Source: Clavaria fumosa
Lineage: Eukaryota > Basidiomycota > Agaricomycetes > Agaricales > Clavariaceae
NCBI GenBank assembly: GCA_951802425.1
Contig: OX637795.1
Coordinates: forward strand, 2,584,501-2,648,500
Direction: 5' to 3'
Length of the DNA: 64,000 bases
Every line of letters starts with the position of its first letter. Within the stretch, counting starts at the first letter, position 1. The position numbers and the translations under genes were made by a program. Below, one piece after another: positions 46,465 to 59,134 of this stretch. The notes below the pieces were generated by a model. That model did not search any database. It worked only from the letters and a program-made list of their open reading frames with translations, and was not told where the DNA came from.

Positions 46465-47032
46465 TGACGAGGGCGAGCCACTGTGTGACTATGAGCAGGG
46501 CTTGGACTAAGTGTCCAAGCTCTTTAAAAATATGCCTACCCTGCAGGACAAGACAGTGGCACCTGGGGCACCCCCCACTGGGGCATGCCACTCGTGACAC
46601 ACTGTCCAACTGGGGGCAGGTCGCGCAGACCACCGGGTAGGACCCGTCAGCACCAGGTGAAGGCCCCAGGAGGGGATTGCGCCTGGTGACATGGCGGTAA
46701 CCCTGCCCAAGGGGATGTGCCCCTTGTAAATTATTATACAATCCTGCTCGTTGTCCCGCACTGCCCACGTGTCACCTCTGGTTGGGGCCTCTCCAGTGGG
46801 GGAGGGTGTAAGGCTATAGGCCTTTTCTGTTCTTGCATTACATAATCTACATACCATATTAGTCTACTAGCATGGCCGCTTAGGCTAAGCTTATGTCAGT
46901 GGCCCTCTGGAGGGCCGCTTGCCTATATATACTGAGTCGTGACTGTACACAGAGGGTAGATCCCTCTACATAGAACTACAACACTCAATATACTGTTGAG
47001 TCTGGTTCTTTTGAGGGATAGAGAGTCTTACA
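46311..47032. repeat. Possible solo LTR (Ty1/copia-like)
   Basis: TGTTAGAAACCCCC at the left and GAGAGTCTTACA at the right give TG...CA ends 722 bp apart, with an internal CTATATATACTG promoter-like motif at about 46923-46935. Flanking 5-mers do not match, so no target duplication supports it. Confidence 0.35.
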
Positions 47033-47614
47033 TTTATGAAGCCACTCCCGTGGCCTGCCTTTGAAACTTTCATTTGGGAACTTGCACTTCTGCCCATTTG
47101 AGAGGGAGTATTGGTAATCATCCAGTCAGATTACATAACACATATGTTTATTTGGTTACAACGTAGCAGTGCCACAGCTCAGTCCACTATTTGACTGAGC
47201 TGTGAGTTTATCTCTTTTCACAACTGTACTGATGGCCTAGGGTAGAACACAGTAACCCTAGGTACTACAACAAATACATATAGCCACTATTTGACTGAGC
47301 TAATGCAGTAACCCTAGATTTCTATAAGGATGACTGGCCCAGTCAGACTGGGAGGATGTGGAAGAATAGTGCAGTGTTTTCCCATTATTGTGCTATTATA
47401 TTTACTTCAAACAAGCAGTATGGAGTCCTTGGAGTATCTACAGTGTATATAGTTTCTGTATAACCAAAAAAACAGTGTTGTTGCCATGTTTGAGGCAAGA
47501 AATTGAGGTGGGTCAGCATTTGTCACGCTTTGCGTCACAGACCGTTACGTCACGCTGCCGCGTCTGGTGGGTGGGATTGCCCAATCCAATATTATCATTC
47601 CGCTCTCTCCACAC
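47033..47614. other. Spacer between mobile-element region and gene block
   Basis: It contains a repeated ACTATTTGACTGAGCT phrase (47189 and 47286) and presumably the promoter of the kinase gene. No gene is seen. Confidence 0.4.
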
Positions 47615-49372
47615 ATGGAAAGTGACCATCCTCCCAAGCGACCCCGCATGGGCCCACCTTTGAGTAAGTTGAATCTACTAATAAGTTGAATCTACTGAAC
47701 CAGTCAAACTATGCTAATTGTCATCACTTGATAAATGCTATGTCTAGCGCACTCTGGTGAGTTCCCCTATTCTTTAGAGAAGGGTCAGTCCCGATCTTTG
47801 TGTGCTATGCACAGTGCAACGTAATGTTACTGCCGAAATTCTCGGTCATTGGCGACGTGGCTCTGTAACCCTCCCAAGGGTTGAACAACTTGCCCAGTAT
47901 CTTGAAACACCCCTCCCGGAGCGTGCCAAGATCCCTACGACGCAAGACGAATTTGACTCCTTGCTTTCAACTCCGTGGCAATTAGAAGATATTACTCTAC
48001 CCGAAGATGTCGCCACGCTTTTCCGCGTCAGTGAGGAAGAACATGCTAATAAACTCGACTCTCAATGTATGGCCTGCATCACACGCCCACCACCTGGCAG
48101 TAATGCGACGGAGCACTCATTCATTTCATTTTGGGATTTCAGTTTGCGGTGGAATCTAGAGCTCATCATCCCGGATGCTGAATCTATTCGACATAATGAC
48201 GATCACATGGGCACTGCTAGTCTCAGACCAGACTATGGTCTCTTGTGTGCCACCACATGCCTATTCCGGGGAGAAGAGAAGAGTCTGACAGGCTTTGGTA
48301 ATCCCAGGTCCGAGCTCAGCAATAAAATGGCCTTCACATACGATCCGGCCCCTTATGTGCTCGGTGGGGTTATTTATTTATATTCACATTTTCATGGCAT
48401 GTTAAGGTACTTCTGCTTCTTGCAGGTTACTATGCGAGAGGTGCTGTTGTAACCCTAGTTGCCATCTGTCGCCCACCGCCAGGACAAAGAGAGCCAGTCA
48501 TTGTTGATCTCGTAACAGAAGACTTGAAGTTAACCGCCAATCGCATAAGGAATATCATCCGCCTCATCAACATTGGGCACCTCATTGTAGCCCTACAGCT
48601 AATCGTCGGACTGCGTGAAGTCACGGAATTCAAAACAATCATCAGGTTGGCCAACTATAATGTGTATGGACATGTTTGACGTTCCCTTCCGCAGCGATAA
48701 CAAAACGATTGAAATATGCGGGACCAATATCCGAAAATCTTACCAAGGCGAAGGGAGTGCTACGAGATGTCAACAACTTATTCAAGTCTATGCACTACTC
48801 GAGTCCAAATGCGTGCCCAACGTTGATCACATTACGCTATCACGTCAAGATGGGACAGACTCGGTAGTATTTCTTGAACCGAAAGGAATAAATACCTTCC
48901 CTCAAACTGTCAAGGAGGTTTTTGAAGCCATCGGCTGCATACTTGAAGCACTGGCTGTACGTTTATCTAATGTATCAATAGAGAATCCTACACTGACGAT
49001 TCAACGCAGGTGATGCATGAAGAACCAAACCCAATATTCCACAGGGATATCCGATGGCCAAACATCATCAAATGCGCTGATGATTCGTCAAAGTGGTTCC
49101 TTGTCGATTGGGAGCTGGCCGCCTCACCACCAACTATTGCCGCCCCTCATCTCAATCCAGCGTGCCATTCTCCCGCCGTGTACCAGGATAATCATGGATC
49201 TGAGGTTGACGTCTGGGCTGTCGGGATGCTGATCAGAGTGATCTGGACAAGCATACTCTGCTTCCCTCCTGAACTTCGGAAATTTGGTGAAGATTTGCAA
49301 TCTAGCAACATGTCTGCAATCCAGGCTCGTGAACGGCTCCAAGCTCTACAAGAGCGGCTGCTAGGCTTATAA
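47615..49372 (+). CDS. FunK1-family protein kinase
   Basis: Predicted Ser/Thr-type kinase of the fungal-specific FunK1 family, expanded in Agaricomycetes. Six exons join in phase (47615-47663, 47748-47756, 47815-48363, 48426-48645, 48695-48956, 49010-49372) to give 483 residues; exon 2 is a 9-nt microexon. Seen: basic head PPKRPRMGPP; FISFWDFSLRWNLELIIPDA; CLFRGEEKS with the probable ATP-binding lysine; IVDLVTEDL; the catalytic loop FHRDIRWPNI (HRD and Asn); and VDWE in place of DFG, typical of this family. HSPAVYQDNHGSEVDVWAVG forms the activation and F-helix region. All catalytic residues are present. The substrate is unknown. The start is supported by in-phase splicing. Confidence 0.88.
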
Positions 49373-50024
49373 ACACTATGACTTGTAGTTGGTTCTACTA
49401 TGTGATTTTCTTGCCTTGTATGCTCGGTCTTTTTGTGTGCAATCTTAATTTTTATGTGAGACATTGATACTCTGATCCCCCTGTGCAATATGGCAAGTGA
49501 TGTGCAATCACAGTCAATTATTATTAATAATAGTGAATTGTACTGAGCTCCCCATGTGTTGCACTGAATGATGTGCTGACATCCCTAATGTCAAGGAAGG
49601 TCTGATGCCACTGAGTTGCGTCATGCTGCAGCATTAGGAACCCGAGATCCATCTCCAAATTTGGATGCTTGTGTGACTTGCACTGGTGAGTTGCCACCCA
49701 ATATCCTCCTGGAAGTACTGCATAGATATTTTGTGGATAACTATCAAAAAAACAATTACTGTCTTGTGTCATTCTAATGGCAGTAATTCACACACACGAT
49801 GTGCTACTCTCTCTATATATTTATATGAAAAGAATTACACCTCAAGCCATGGCAGCAGAACAACAGAATTACATGCACAGAAAGCCAGTCGAGCCAAAGT
49901 CGAGCCAGTGGCAGTGGCAGAGTCTATATCTAGTCATTTCTCCCCTATTTCGTTTACAGAACAATTGTCGTTGCTGTAATTGTCTTTCTCCATTTCACCT
50001 TTAAAAATTCACACTTTTTTAAAA
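49373..50024. other. Intergenic stretch
   Basis: No gene recognised between the kinase stop and the promoter of the next gene. Confidence 0.4.
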
Positions 50025-50078
50025 CGCTTCTCTTTTTTTTCGTTGCTTTTCGTTGCTTTTCCTTTTCCTTTTCGCTAA
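50025..50078 (+). promoter_or_regulatory. CT-rich tract before the start codon
   Basis: A run of pyrimidines (CTTTTCGTTGCTTTTCCTTT-like) lies immediately upstream of ATG 50079, a usual feature of fungal transcription start regions. Confidence 0.5.
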
Positions 50079-53000
50079 ATGTCTCTAACTACTGTTCTCT
50101 GCATTGCTGGTCAATGTCTTCAAGGCTTATCCAACTCATCCAGTAAACGTCTTCTCAATTCAATCTTGGTCAAATCACACTCTAACTCCCTTCCTTTCTA
50201 AAGTCGGATCATCTTTGTCTGCTGGACACAGTTCAATCCGTCTCTTGCCCGCTCTTTACCCGCAGAACACTGGCCCACAACTCCTCCATCAGTTACTCAA
50301 CGACCCTGCTGCCTCTCTCTTCCCCTCTCCGGGCTTCGAGTCACCCACCACCACCACCTCCTCACTCGCCTTCCCTCTCAATGTCGCCCTCCAACCAGGC
50401 GTCGCCTTCTATCCTGACCCTTTCTACGCTGGCAAACCTCTCTTCTCCCCCCTCCCCTCATCCCCCTCATCCCCCTCCACTCTCCAACCCCTCCCCTCCA
50501 TCCTCTCTTCTGGTTCCCTCTTCCTCGCCCCAAACACTTACCTCACCCTCTCCTCTACCGGAGGCAGCAACACCGGCGATCTCCTCACCCTCTGGGACGC
50601 TGTTCCCGACCTCGCCCAGCTCCCTCTCTCTGCCCCCCTCTCCGCCCTTTCCGCCGCCTCCGCAGCTTGTCCTGCGCCCTGCACCCGTAACGGCATCTGC
50701 TCTCCCACCACCGGCACCTGCATCTGCCCCGCTGGCACCACTGGTCCCCTCTGCGAGGCGTGCGCGCCTGGTTTCTTCGGCCCCACGTGTGCTCCGTGTC
50801 CTTCGCGCTGCGCCCAGTGCGACGATGGCCTCGCCGGTTCGGGCCGCTGTCTTCTCCCTTCCTCCCCACCCGACGCGCCGGAGGCCTGTCGCTGTGTCAA
50901 CGGTCGCTGCGCCCCTCCTGGGTCCACTGGCCCGCGCTGTGTCTGCAATGCCGGCTGGGTAGACAGCCCGAACGGCACTGCATGCGCAAGCTGTGCGCCG
51001 GGGTTCTTCCTCACTGATTCGGGCGACTGTAGAGGTGCACTCATTACTACTCCTCTACTACACACAACGTAACTAACACCACAATCCTCAGTCTGCGGCC
51101 AAGGCTGCCAGCATTGCCAAGACAGCACGGGCCGATGCCTCACCTGCCGCGCCACTTTCTCCCCTGACACCGCGACGGGCGGGACGCGGTGTGTTGCACC
51201 CGCTTCGCTCACCGCCAATGGGGCGATATGTCCCGCGGGCTCCTTCGGCTCGCCGTCTGCTACGGGTAGCAGCAGTAGTGGCAGCGGTAGCGGTGTCCCG
51301 GGGTGCGCGCCGTGCTCGCCATCGTGCACGACGTGCACTGGCCCTGGCACAGGCGACTGTGTGTTATGTGGGGCGGGCACGGCGGCGTTCCCTGCGGACG
51401 ACGGGCGCTGTGCGGCTCTGGGGCCTGGAGGGGAATGTGAGGGCTCGCAAGGGACACTCGTCGCAGATAATGTGAAGCGGAAATGTGACGGTGAGTATTT
51501 GTGTGGTTTTTAGTGTAATTTTTGTTGACGATCTGTTTTTTTTGTGGTGCAGCGTGCGGCGCGAAGTGCGCGACATGCACGATCCCGAACTTTAGCGCGG
51601 TGTCGATCGTCGAGCAAGCCGTGTGCACGGCGTGTGTGCCAGGGTACGTTCTCGCGCAAGGCGCGTGCGTGCGTGCGTGTCCCCCAGGCACGTTCATTCG
51701 TGATGCGGCGGACTCCAACACGGGTAGCGGCAGCAATAACAAGAACAATAACAATAGCGGGAGTGCGACACCGGTGTGCGAGCCATGTGACGCTGCCTGT
51801 GCGCGTTGCGCGGGTGCGCCCGGGTTCTGCCTCGCGTGTGCAGGGGGCGCGGGTCTTTTTGCGTCGAACGGGACCTGTGTCGCGTCATGCCCGAGCGGGA
51901 CTGTCGCTAACTCGAACGGCAACGGCAACAGCAACAATAACAACAACAACAACAATGGTAGTGCGACGTGCACGCCGTGCCACCCGGACTGTGCGGCGTG
52001 CTCTGGGCCCGCGTTTGACCAGTGCACTGCGTGCGCTGCTCCTTCCGCACTGCCACTCCAAGGGACTGGGGCGCCGACACCACCTCCACGCCCAGTGCTC
52101 GCGGGCGGACGATGTCTCCCGACGTGCGGCAAGGGGCATTTCTTCGACCGTACCGCACCCTCTTCCGGCAGCGGCAGCGGTAGTGGTGCGGGGAGCAACA
52201 CCAGCGGGGGCGCGTGTCGCGCGTGCGACCCTGCGTGTACGGCGTGTATGGGTGCGGGCCCGGCGCGCTGTTTGGCGTGTGCCAGCGGGTCGCATGTGTT
52301 GAGGGCCGGGGAGTGTGTGCCTGCAAATTGTTCTTCTGATGCACAACCCAACAGTAACGGCAGCGGAAACGGCACCGTGATCCCGGCGCTGGGGATCTGC
52401 CTCGCCTCGCTCTTCGCTGGGCCGCCGACGTCGCCGTCAAACGACACCACCAGCCAGACTGCGTCCAACTCCGGCTCCGGCCTAGCATGGTGGCAGGTCC
52501 TGCTCATGGCGCTGGGGTGTGCGTTCCTAATACTAGTGGTGGTGCTGGTGGTGCTGCGGGTGTGGCGGCGGCGGGCACGGCGACAGCGGGCGATGCGGAC
52601 GAAGGCGTTCGCGCACGCAAAGGCGCTGAATGGGGTAGAGGGGAGGTGGAAACGCATTAGGCAGTGGGTGCGCAAGCGGGTGGGGAGAGGCGGTGGAGGT
52701 GGGCGTGTTAGGCTTGGGAAGGAGGGTAGCGCCTCCAAGGTTCAGCAGGACGCGGCGCGCGAACTACTTGAGCTGGCGCGTCTACGTCTGGAGGAGGGGG
52801 ATTCGTCGAGCGTTTTGTCGGCTCAGGCGGAGGAAGGTGCGAGGCGCCGGGAGCGGCTGCGTGAGATGGCACAGTTGCTGGGGTTGCACGAGCTTGTTGG
52901 GGCTGGGGGCCTCCATCCCACCGCCACGCGCGGTAGCGGCCATGGTCATGCGGAACCGACGGCTTTGTCTGATGACGCGCACTCGCACGCGCATTCGCGC

Positions 53001-53381
53001 CTCTCGTCGGTGTCGTTGTATTCGCAGCTGACGGGGGAGGCGCGGCGCACGCCGGAGCCGAGGGAGCCTGTGCAGAGGGAGACGATGGTGTTGGGGCGGA
53101 CGCGGACGCTTGGGGTGGGGACGGGGACGGGGGCGGCGGTGCGCCGGAAGTCGCCCCCGCCGCTTGTGGACGTGCTGATCGAGAGTGAGACTGAGACGGA
53201 TTCGGGGAGAGAGGGGGGGAGGGATGAGGAGGGGCAGAGGCAGAGGCAGACGGAGGCGGGGAGGTATGCGGCGGAGCAGCGATGGACCATGGAGTTAAGG
53301 AGGGGGGTTGAGCGAGAGCGGGAGGAGAAGGAGAGAGAGGCGAAGAGGAAGGAGATGCCGTTCATTGATTTGCTTGAGTGA
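50079..53381 (+). CDS. Cysteine-rich (EGF/furin-like) single-pass membrane protein
   Basis: Four exons join in phase (50079-50142, 50204-51034, 51092-51490, 51553-53381), 1040 residues. The start MSLTTVLCIAGQCLQGLSNS is supported because exon 1 joins cleanly to exon 2. The N-terminal 200 residues are extracellular-like. From about residue 190 there are EGF/laminin-like repeats (CTRNGICSPTTGTCICPAGT), then furin-like cysteine repeats (CAACSGPAFDQCTAC) interrupted by Gly/Ser/Asn linkers. A single transmembrane helix (WWQVLLMALGCAFLILVVV, about 52485-52550) is followed by a basic stop-transfer (RVWRRRARRQRAMR) and a cytoplasmic tail of about 280 residues with charged helices. Probably a secretory-pathway or plasma-membrane protein conserved in basidiomycetes. 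Its ligand is unknown. GC content is high. Confidence 0.85.
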
Positions 53382-54543
53382 ATGAGCGGCTGATGTCGTT
53401 CACTTTCACTCTTCCTCTTTCAACGTAACGGGCTACCAGTACATAGTATGGCCACTTCTACACACATTACCTTTTCTTTCTTAGTTGCATACATCTTTAC
53501 TTCACTTTTCTGGTTTCTCCCCACCCAAAGACTATACGACACTTCATTGTAGCCCAAGGTATCACCAGAATGCTTTTCCCATTGTATTCCAACTACCTAA
53601 TGACATGCAACTACTACATACGTGCGACTGCCCCGAATAAGCTAAGAGTATTCTGGAGGCAATAGAGCGGGATCCCGACGACAACTTGAGCTTCGCCAGG
53701 GCGGCGTTGAGTGGTTCGCGCATACTGTGTGACACAGGAGATTGTATAGCACTTTTGTCGACGAAGAGATGAACGATTTAATGCGTGTCAATACGGTGTT
53801 ATGATACAAGCCTAAAAAAGGCTTCGGATTTGCATCTGCGAAGGTTATTTGCACGGTCTCATTGCGAAGTCGTGGCTCGCAACATGCACTGTCCTGCAGG
53901 CGAGGGAGTGCGCGTGCATCAGCAAAATCATAGCCCTGTCATACCACTTTGTGGTATAGAGAAGTATAAAATGTTATAATTTGGTATAACCAAGTATAAA
54001 CCAGGTTATAACCAGTTTAAGTGTGGTATATACCAGGCTAGGTGTTAAAACAGGTTAAGATTGGTATGACAGTATATACCTTGTTTTACCACCCCAATTA
54101 TTCTCCTGATGTGTCGAGTGACTTGGCTTGTGAGAGTGAGAGATACAATACAATACTGGCGAGCTATCAATTTGAATTCGCAGTCATCACCTCTTCCCTT
54201 CCAACGATGCCAGTTCGAGTTTCATTTTCTCTTCTTTCTACATATGTCGCCTTTACTTGCTCACTACATTACACTATGACTGTACCCATGAACATGCTAA
54301 ACTGAAAACGTGACTGATTCGCAGAAGTGGTCACGCGAAGGTCCCGCTTTGAGTATGTCTTATAGACTACAACAACTCTTCGTCAAACCCAGCTATCGTG
54401 TCACTGCCTTACCCTGCCATTCTCATTACATCAGGCCAATCCAAATAGAATCTCATTATCGGCATCATTGGCGTTCCAGCTTTGCAATGAACATTCCAAG
54501 TAGTATCAGCTCTCGGGCCTCGCCTGTGCTTCAGCGACGTTCA
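53382..54543. other. Intergenic region with GGTATA-type repeats
   Basis: 53945-54090 contains many GGTATA/TATACC and GGTTATAACC phrases, some palindromic. An open stretch from 54310 is continuous with the peptidase start and could extend it upstream. No other gene is seen. Confidence 0.4.
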
Positions 54544-57500
54544 ATGTCTTCAAAACTGGCGTTTGTTTCCGACATACCCTCCACCCAAGGAAATTTTGAC
54601 CTTGTCAATCAGTTCAAGTTCGCTTCAGCAGATATCCTCGTCTCCAAGTGGCGCAGCCGAGTCACGGGCCTCAGTGTCGTGCATCTAGACTATGAAGGTA
54701 GGCTTCGACCAAGTCTTTTCGGTCATTCCTTCCATCCTTCACCCTTTCGCAGCTCCCTTGGTTAAAGGAGTAATAGCTATCGCCACGGAAAGTATGTTTG
54801 CAAGTATGCATAGCGATTAACTGTATCTATCTAAGCATCATTCTGCAGTATTCGACGATAGTGGTTGTCCTCATACGTTGGAACAGTAAGTTCCTTCTGA
54901 GCCCATCTGCCATAGAATCATAAATGACGGACGTACGCAAAGTTTGGTATTTATGGGATCTGAGAAATACCCATACAAAGGGATTCTAGACCGTGTAGCC
55001 AACTTATCTTTCGGGAACGGCACAAACGCATGGACAGACACCGATCATACAGCATACACCTTTAAAACGGCTGGTCCACAAGGCTTCCTTCAGATATTGC
55101 CCATCTATATGGACCATATTCTTTACCCGACAATCACCCCGTCTAGCTTTTTGACAGAAGTATGTGGTCCTATTATAAGTCCATGTGCGCCACGTCAATC
55201 CTGGGTTCCCAGGTTTACCATTTGAATGGGAAGGGAGAAGAATGTGGGGTGGTTTACAGCGAGATGAGTGGGAGGCAGAACACGTGCGATGACTTGATGG
55301 ATTTCAGGTACGACAAATCATGTAGCGCGGGTTCATTGACTCACGCGTGCAGGCGGAGACAACTCCTATTCCCTGAGGAAAGTGGCTATCGAAGTGATAC
55401 CGGTGGCCGTGTGGAGATGCTACGCGCGCTGTCTGACGAGCAGAGTAAGTTGAGCACTAGCTTTCTTTTCGCAAGCACTCTTTCTCACCTGTGCCATCAG
55501 TCCGTGCATACCATACCAGCTCCTACGTGCCCAATAACATCCAGATAACGGTTTTCGGCAGGTTTTCGAAAGGAACTGCCACCCTCTTGGATGTGATCAA
55601 CAAAGAAATAGAGCCAAGTATCGTGGCGCATGGCCAAGGCAGAGGGCAACATCCTCCAGGATGGAAGCGGCCAATTCTGGAGACACCAAGCGCTATTAGA
55701 AAGCCTCTTCTAAACACAATACGAACAACGGTAGAATTCCCCGATGAAGACGAGAGCGTGGGTAACTTGTGGATTTGCTTCCTCGGCCCAGCATACAAGC
55801 AGTTTTTGGAGCGCTCGGTATGTTTGGTACAGTCTTCTGTCTCTTGGTGATTGATATTGCGACATAGGCCCTTCACATTCTTCATCAATATCTCATCTCA
55901 AATGCAACAAGCCCCCTGCGAAAAGAGTATATTGAAATTTCATCTCCACTTTGGTGCGTTTCCACCCAAGTGCTGGAGTCGTTTCTGAGATTATTGTATG
56001 ACTATTCAGCACTGACATAGATTGGGATGAGGAGGCTCACCATGTCGCTGGCATCCTAACAATCATAATAGGATCCATACCACTCGAGCACTTGCAGAAT
56101 TTCGACGAGAAGCTCAAAGCCAGTTTTGAACGCATTGTTCAACAGGGTATCGATATGGAACGTATGTCAAGAATCATCCTTCGCCAAGAACGTGACGTGA
56201 GAAGATACAACAAGCCTTGTCGTGATAATGTTTTAACATATGGGATTTTCAGCTCCGCGTGACTCTCGAAGACAGAAAAGGAGGTTGCTTCCGGGATGAG
56301 ACTATTCATCATTTCCTATTTGGTTCCGAAGATGGGTCAGAGATCCAGGCTTCCATGGATGGCCTTGGATACTTCGCTCAACTACGAGAATGGTCAAGCC
56401 AGCAGTGGTGCGATCTTTTGCAGAAGTACAAGCGAATCTCCGTCAGATATTGTCTCGATGTTGACTGAACGTTGCGTGTAGATATTATATCGACCCTGCG
56501 CGACTCGTCGTCCGTGGTACGCCTTCCGCAGCGATGGTAGAGAAATTGGATGCCGAAGAGAAACAAGCTCTTGCCAAGAGAGTAGAAAAGCTCGGACCCG
56601 AAGGGTTGGAACGAGCAGCGGAAGCCCTCAAGGAGGCCGTGGAGCACAATAACACGCCGATTCCACCAGACGTCCTTTCTGCATTCACTAAACCCGACAT
56701 CAATCACATCTCTTGGATCACGGTACAAAGCCTACAAGAGAAGGGTCTAGGCAGGGGCGGGCGACTTGGAATGGACTCACCTCTCGCGAAGCATGTTGCA
56801 TCTGACGGAGAGGAAATGCCATTCTTCGTCCAGTATGACCATTTCCAGGTGAGACTCTGAGTTGAAGCTTTGCAGACGATCTAATTTCATAGTGGGTACC
56901 CGACGCAAGTCTGATTTTGTGACGATTGAAGCGTACTTTGCTTTGGACAAAGTTCCTGATCGCCTTCGCCCGTAAGTGGCAATGGCACCTACCAACTTCC
57001 TATCAACCTCACAGCGCGGTCATTCGCAGGTACATGGAAATCTACTCCAGTGCCTTCTTCTCTTTGCCAGTACAGAGGAAATCAGGGGAACGCCTATCCT
57101 TTGAGGACGTTGTAGACCGCCTCTACAAGGATACTGTGCAATACGCTGCTTCCTGCACTTTCGAATGTTTCCGAGTTTCCATCACCGTTGAAACAGCCAT
57201 GTATGAAGTCGCTGTTGCGTGGCTAAGAGACCTCGTTTATGGCAGCGAGTTCAACGTAGAGCGGTCCGTAATTCTTTTCATTTCCAAGTTCATACGCTGG
57301 ACTTCGTGATACAGGCTGCAGGTCGTGGTAAATAAGATTCGACAATCCCTTCCGGCATGGAGGCGAAGTCCTCAGGATGTTCTCTCAGCCCTCCTAAACG
57401 ACCATCTGTTCAGCGAAGCGTCGACTTCCCGCGCCACGAGCGTGCTCGAGCAGTCAAAGTTCATTCCTGACGTCGTGGAGCAGCTTGCGGACGAGCCTGA

Positions 57501-58793
57501 GGAGGTGACGTTGGCCTTGGACGAAATTCGCAAACACAGTGAGTCTATCAAATAAATTTTGTGCTTTCCGATTTTATGCTGTTGTGCAGTGACGCAGCCC
57601 TCTGGCGTGCGATTCTCTATCCGAGGCAACGTGTTAGCCCTCAATAAACCACGTAGTACCCTCGGCGAATACTTCTGCGACCCATTGCCCGTACGTCCGA
57701 GGGGGTTTTTTTTTCTCGTCCGGCTACAATGACGTATCCCTTGCCGAGAGCAGAGAATTCCCCTGGACCCAGTGCCGTCATCATGTTTGAGCGAACTTGG
57801 CACGCAACCAGCCAAAAAGGCGAGTCGCATCGCGTCTATGACAAGTGGTGCTGTCATGTTCTCATGCTTTCGCAGGCTTTCATTATGAGTGTCCCGGCGA
57901 CCGAAAGCACCTATGCGCACCACGTTACAAGAGGCCCGTCCAGCTACTCCCATCCTGACATCCCTGCGCTCCGTGTGACGGAAGCGCTCCTCAATGCCAC
58001 TGAAGGCTACTTATGGGTGAGCATCACAAATTTCTGCGGCTAAGGTCAGCTTGCCCTGACATGCAATTCGAGCAAATCGTCCGTGCAAATGGCCTGGCTT
58101 ATGGCGCTCACGTCAGTGTGGGCATCAGAGATGGTCATATCTCTTTTTATCTGTACCGTGTACGTCCTGCCCGATTTTTTTGTCGAATGGCTAGTTCTTA
58201 CGAGTGCATCCAGGCTTCCCGAAGCACGACAGCCTTCAAAGACGTAACAGCTTTTGTGCAGAGATTGGAAAACGGCTCCGTGAGCTGCTTCGTTCTCAAT
58301 ACACCATGATTGCATATCTCAAGCTTTTGTCACCAGATTGAATTGGACGCCGCGATGCTCGAAGAAGCCAAATCTAGTATGGTCTTTTCAAAAGCACGAG
58401 CTCGGAAGAATGAAGCGCGCGCGGTCCGTTAATCCCCATGCTTCGTGATTCTTGCAAACATAATTGGCTGACCATGCTGGACGTTAGAGCGAATTGTCTT
58501 TCCACGAACAAGTCTTGATGGGTCTTGAAGCAGGTTACGGAATCGAGCTCCTGAAGAAATGTCAGGCAGTCACCAAGGAAGATGTCATCTCAATACTGCA
58601 GAAATACTTCCTTCCTCTGTTCGACTCCTCCAGTTCCGTCGCCTTCGTCACTACTTCCACGGGAAAAGCTGCCCAGATTGCTGAAGAGCTAGGCGAGCTT
58701 GGTTTCGAGGTCTCGCAACACACATTGCCCAATGAACAAGATGATGATCTGGAGACTGCCTCGAGCGACGGTGAGAGCGAAGCAGCGCTGTGA
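54544..58793 (+). CDS. M16-family zinc metallopeptidase (Sdd3/YOL098C-like)
   Basis: Predicted peptidase of the insulinase (M16) superfamily. Start MSSKLAFVSDIPS at 54544; an in-frame upstream ATG (54487) is an alternative. About 19 exons, most joining in phase: 54544-54697, 54753-54791, 54849-54885, 54943-55159, 55213-55307, 55353-55444, 55501-55817, 55868-55953, 56010-56196, 56253-56425, 56482-56848, 56910-56971, 57030-57263, 57315-57538, 57590-57690, 57754-57819, 57876-58016, then less certain ones to 58793. The inverted zinc motif HxxEH is seen as CPHTLEHLVFMG, split by the intron at 54886-54942. SFGNGTNAWTDTDHTAYT and GVVYSEMSGRQN follow as in M16 proteins. Full length (about 1000 residues) with an acidic C-terminus. 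The intron at 57820 has a GC donor. Probably a functional cytosolic enzyme. Confidence 0.88.
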
Positions 58794-59134
58794 CCTTCTC
58801 AATGTATCTACGGTTTAACATCCGTGGCATTGATTAGTTTTTGTGGGTCATGGCACAATAGATATGGGCAAATTTGAAGTTTCTGAGCATGATCTTGCTT
58901 TGCGGCATTTTCGTAGTGGATCCTGATATGGCAAGCGAGATGAGGCTCAATTCCCCCATTTCCCCACTGTCATAGTTCACACCAGCCGATCGGCTTTCAA
59001 TCAATTTCAGTGCGCTGTACCTACCAGTACAGTACTGAATGCAAGTTATAGTTGAATTATTGATAAGGCATTGATTGCTCTAAAATTCCCAAATCCTAAA
59101 ATAGACCCAGGAGAAACAATACCAGGTGGGCATT
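58794..59134. other. Spacer between convergent genes
   Basis: AT-rich 3' regions of the M16 and P5A genes. No gene or clear terminator hairpin seen. Confidence 0.45.

Noticed and set aside
46311..47032. Firm call of a Ty1/copia solo LTR
   Set aside because: Only TG/CA ends and a TATA-like motif support it; flanking bases do not match, so it is listed at low confidence.
51260..52738. 492-residue open frame on the minus strand
   Set aside because: It is antisense to the cysteine-rich membrane protein, which splices in phase; the opposite frame is open because of GC-rich composition.
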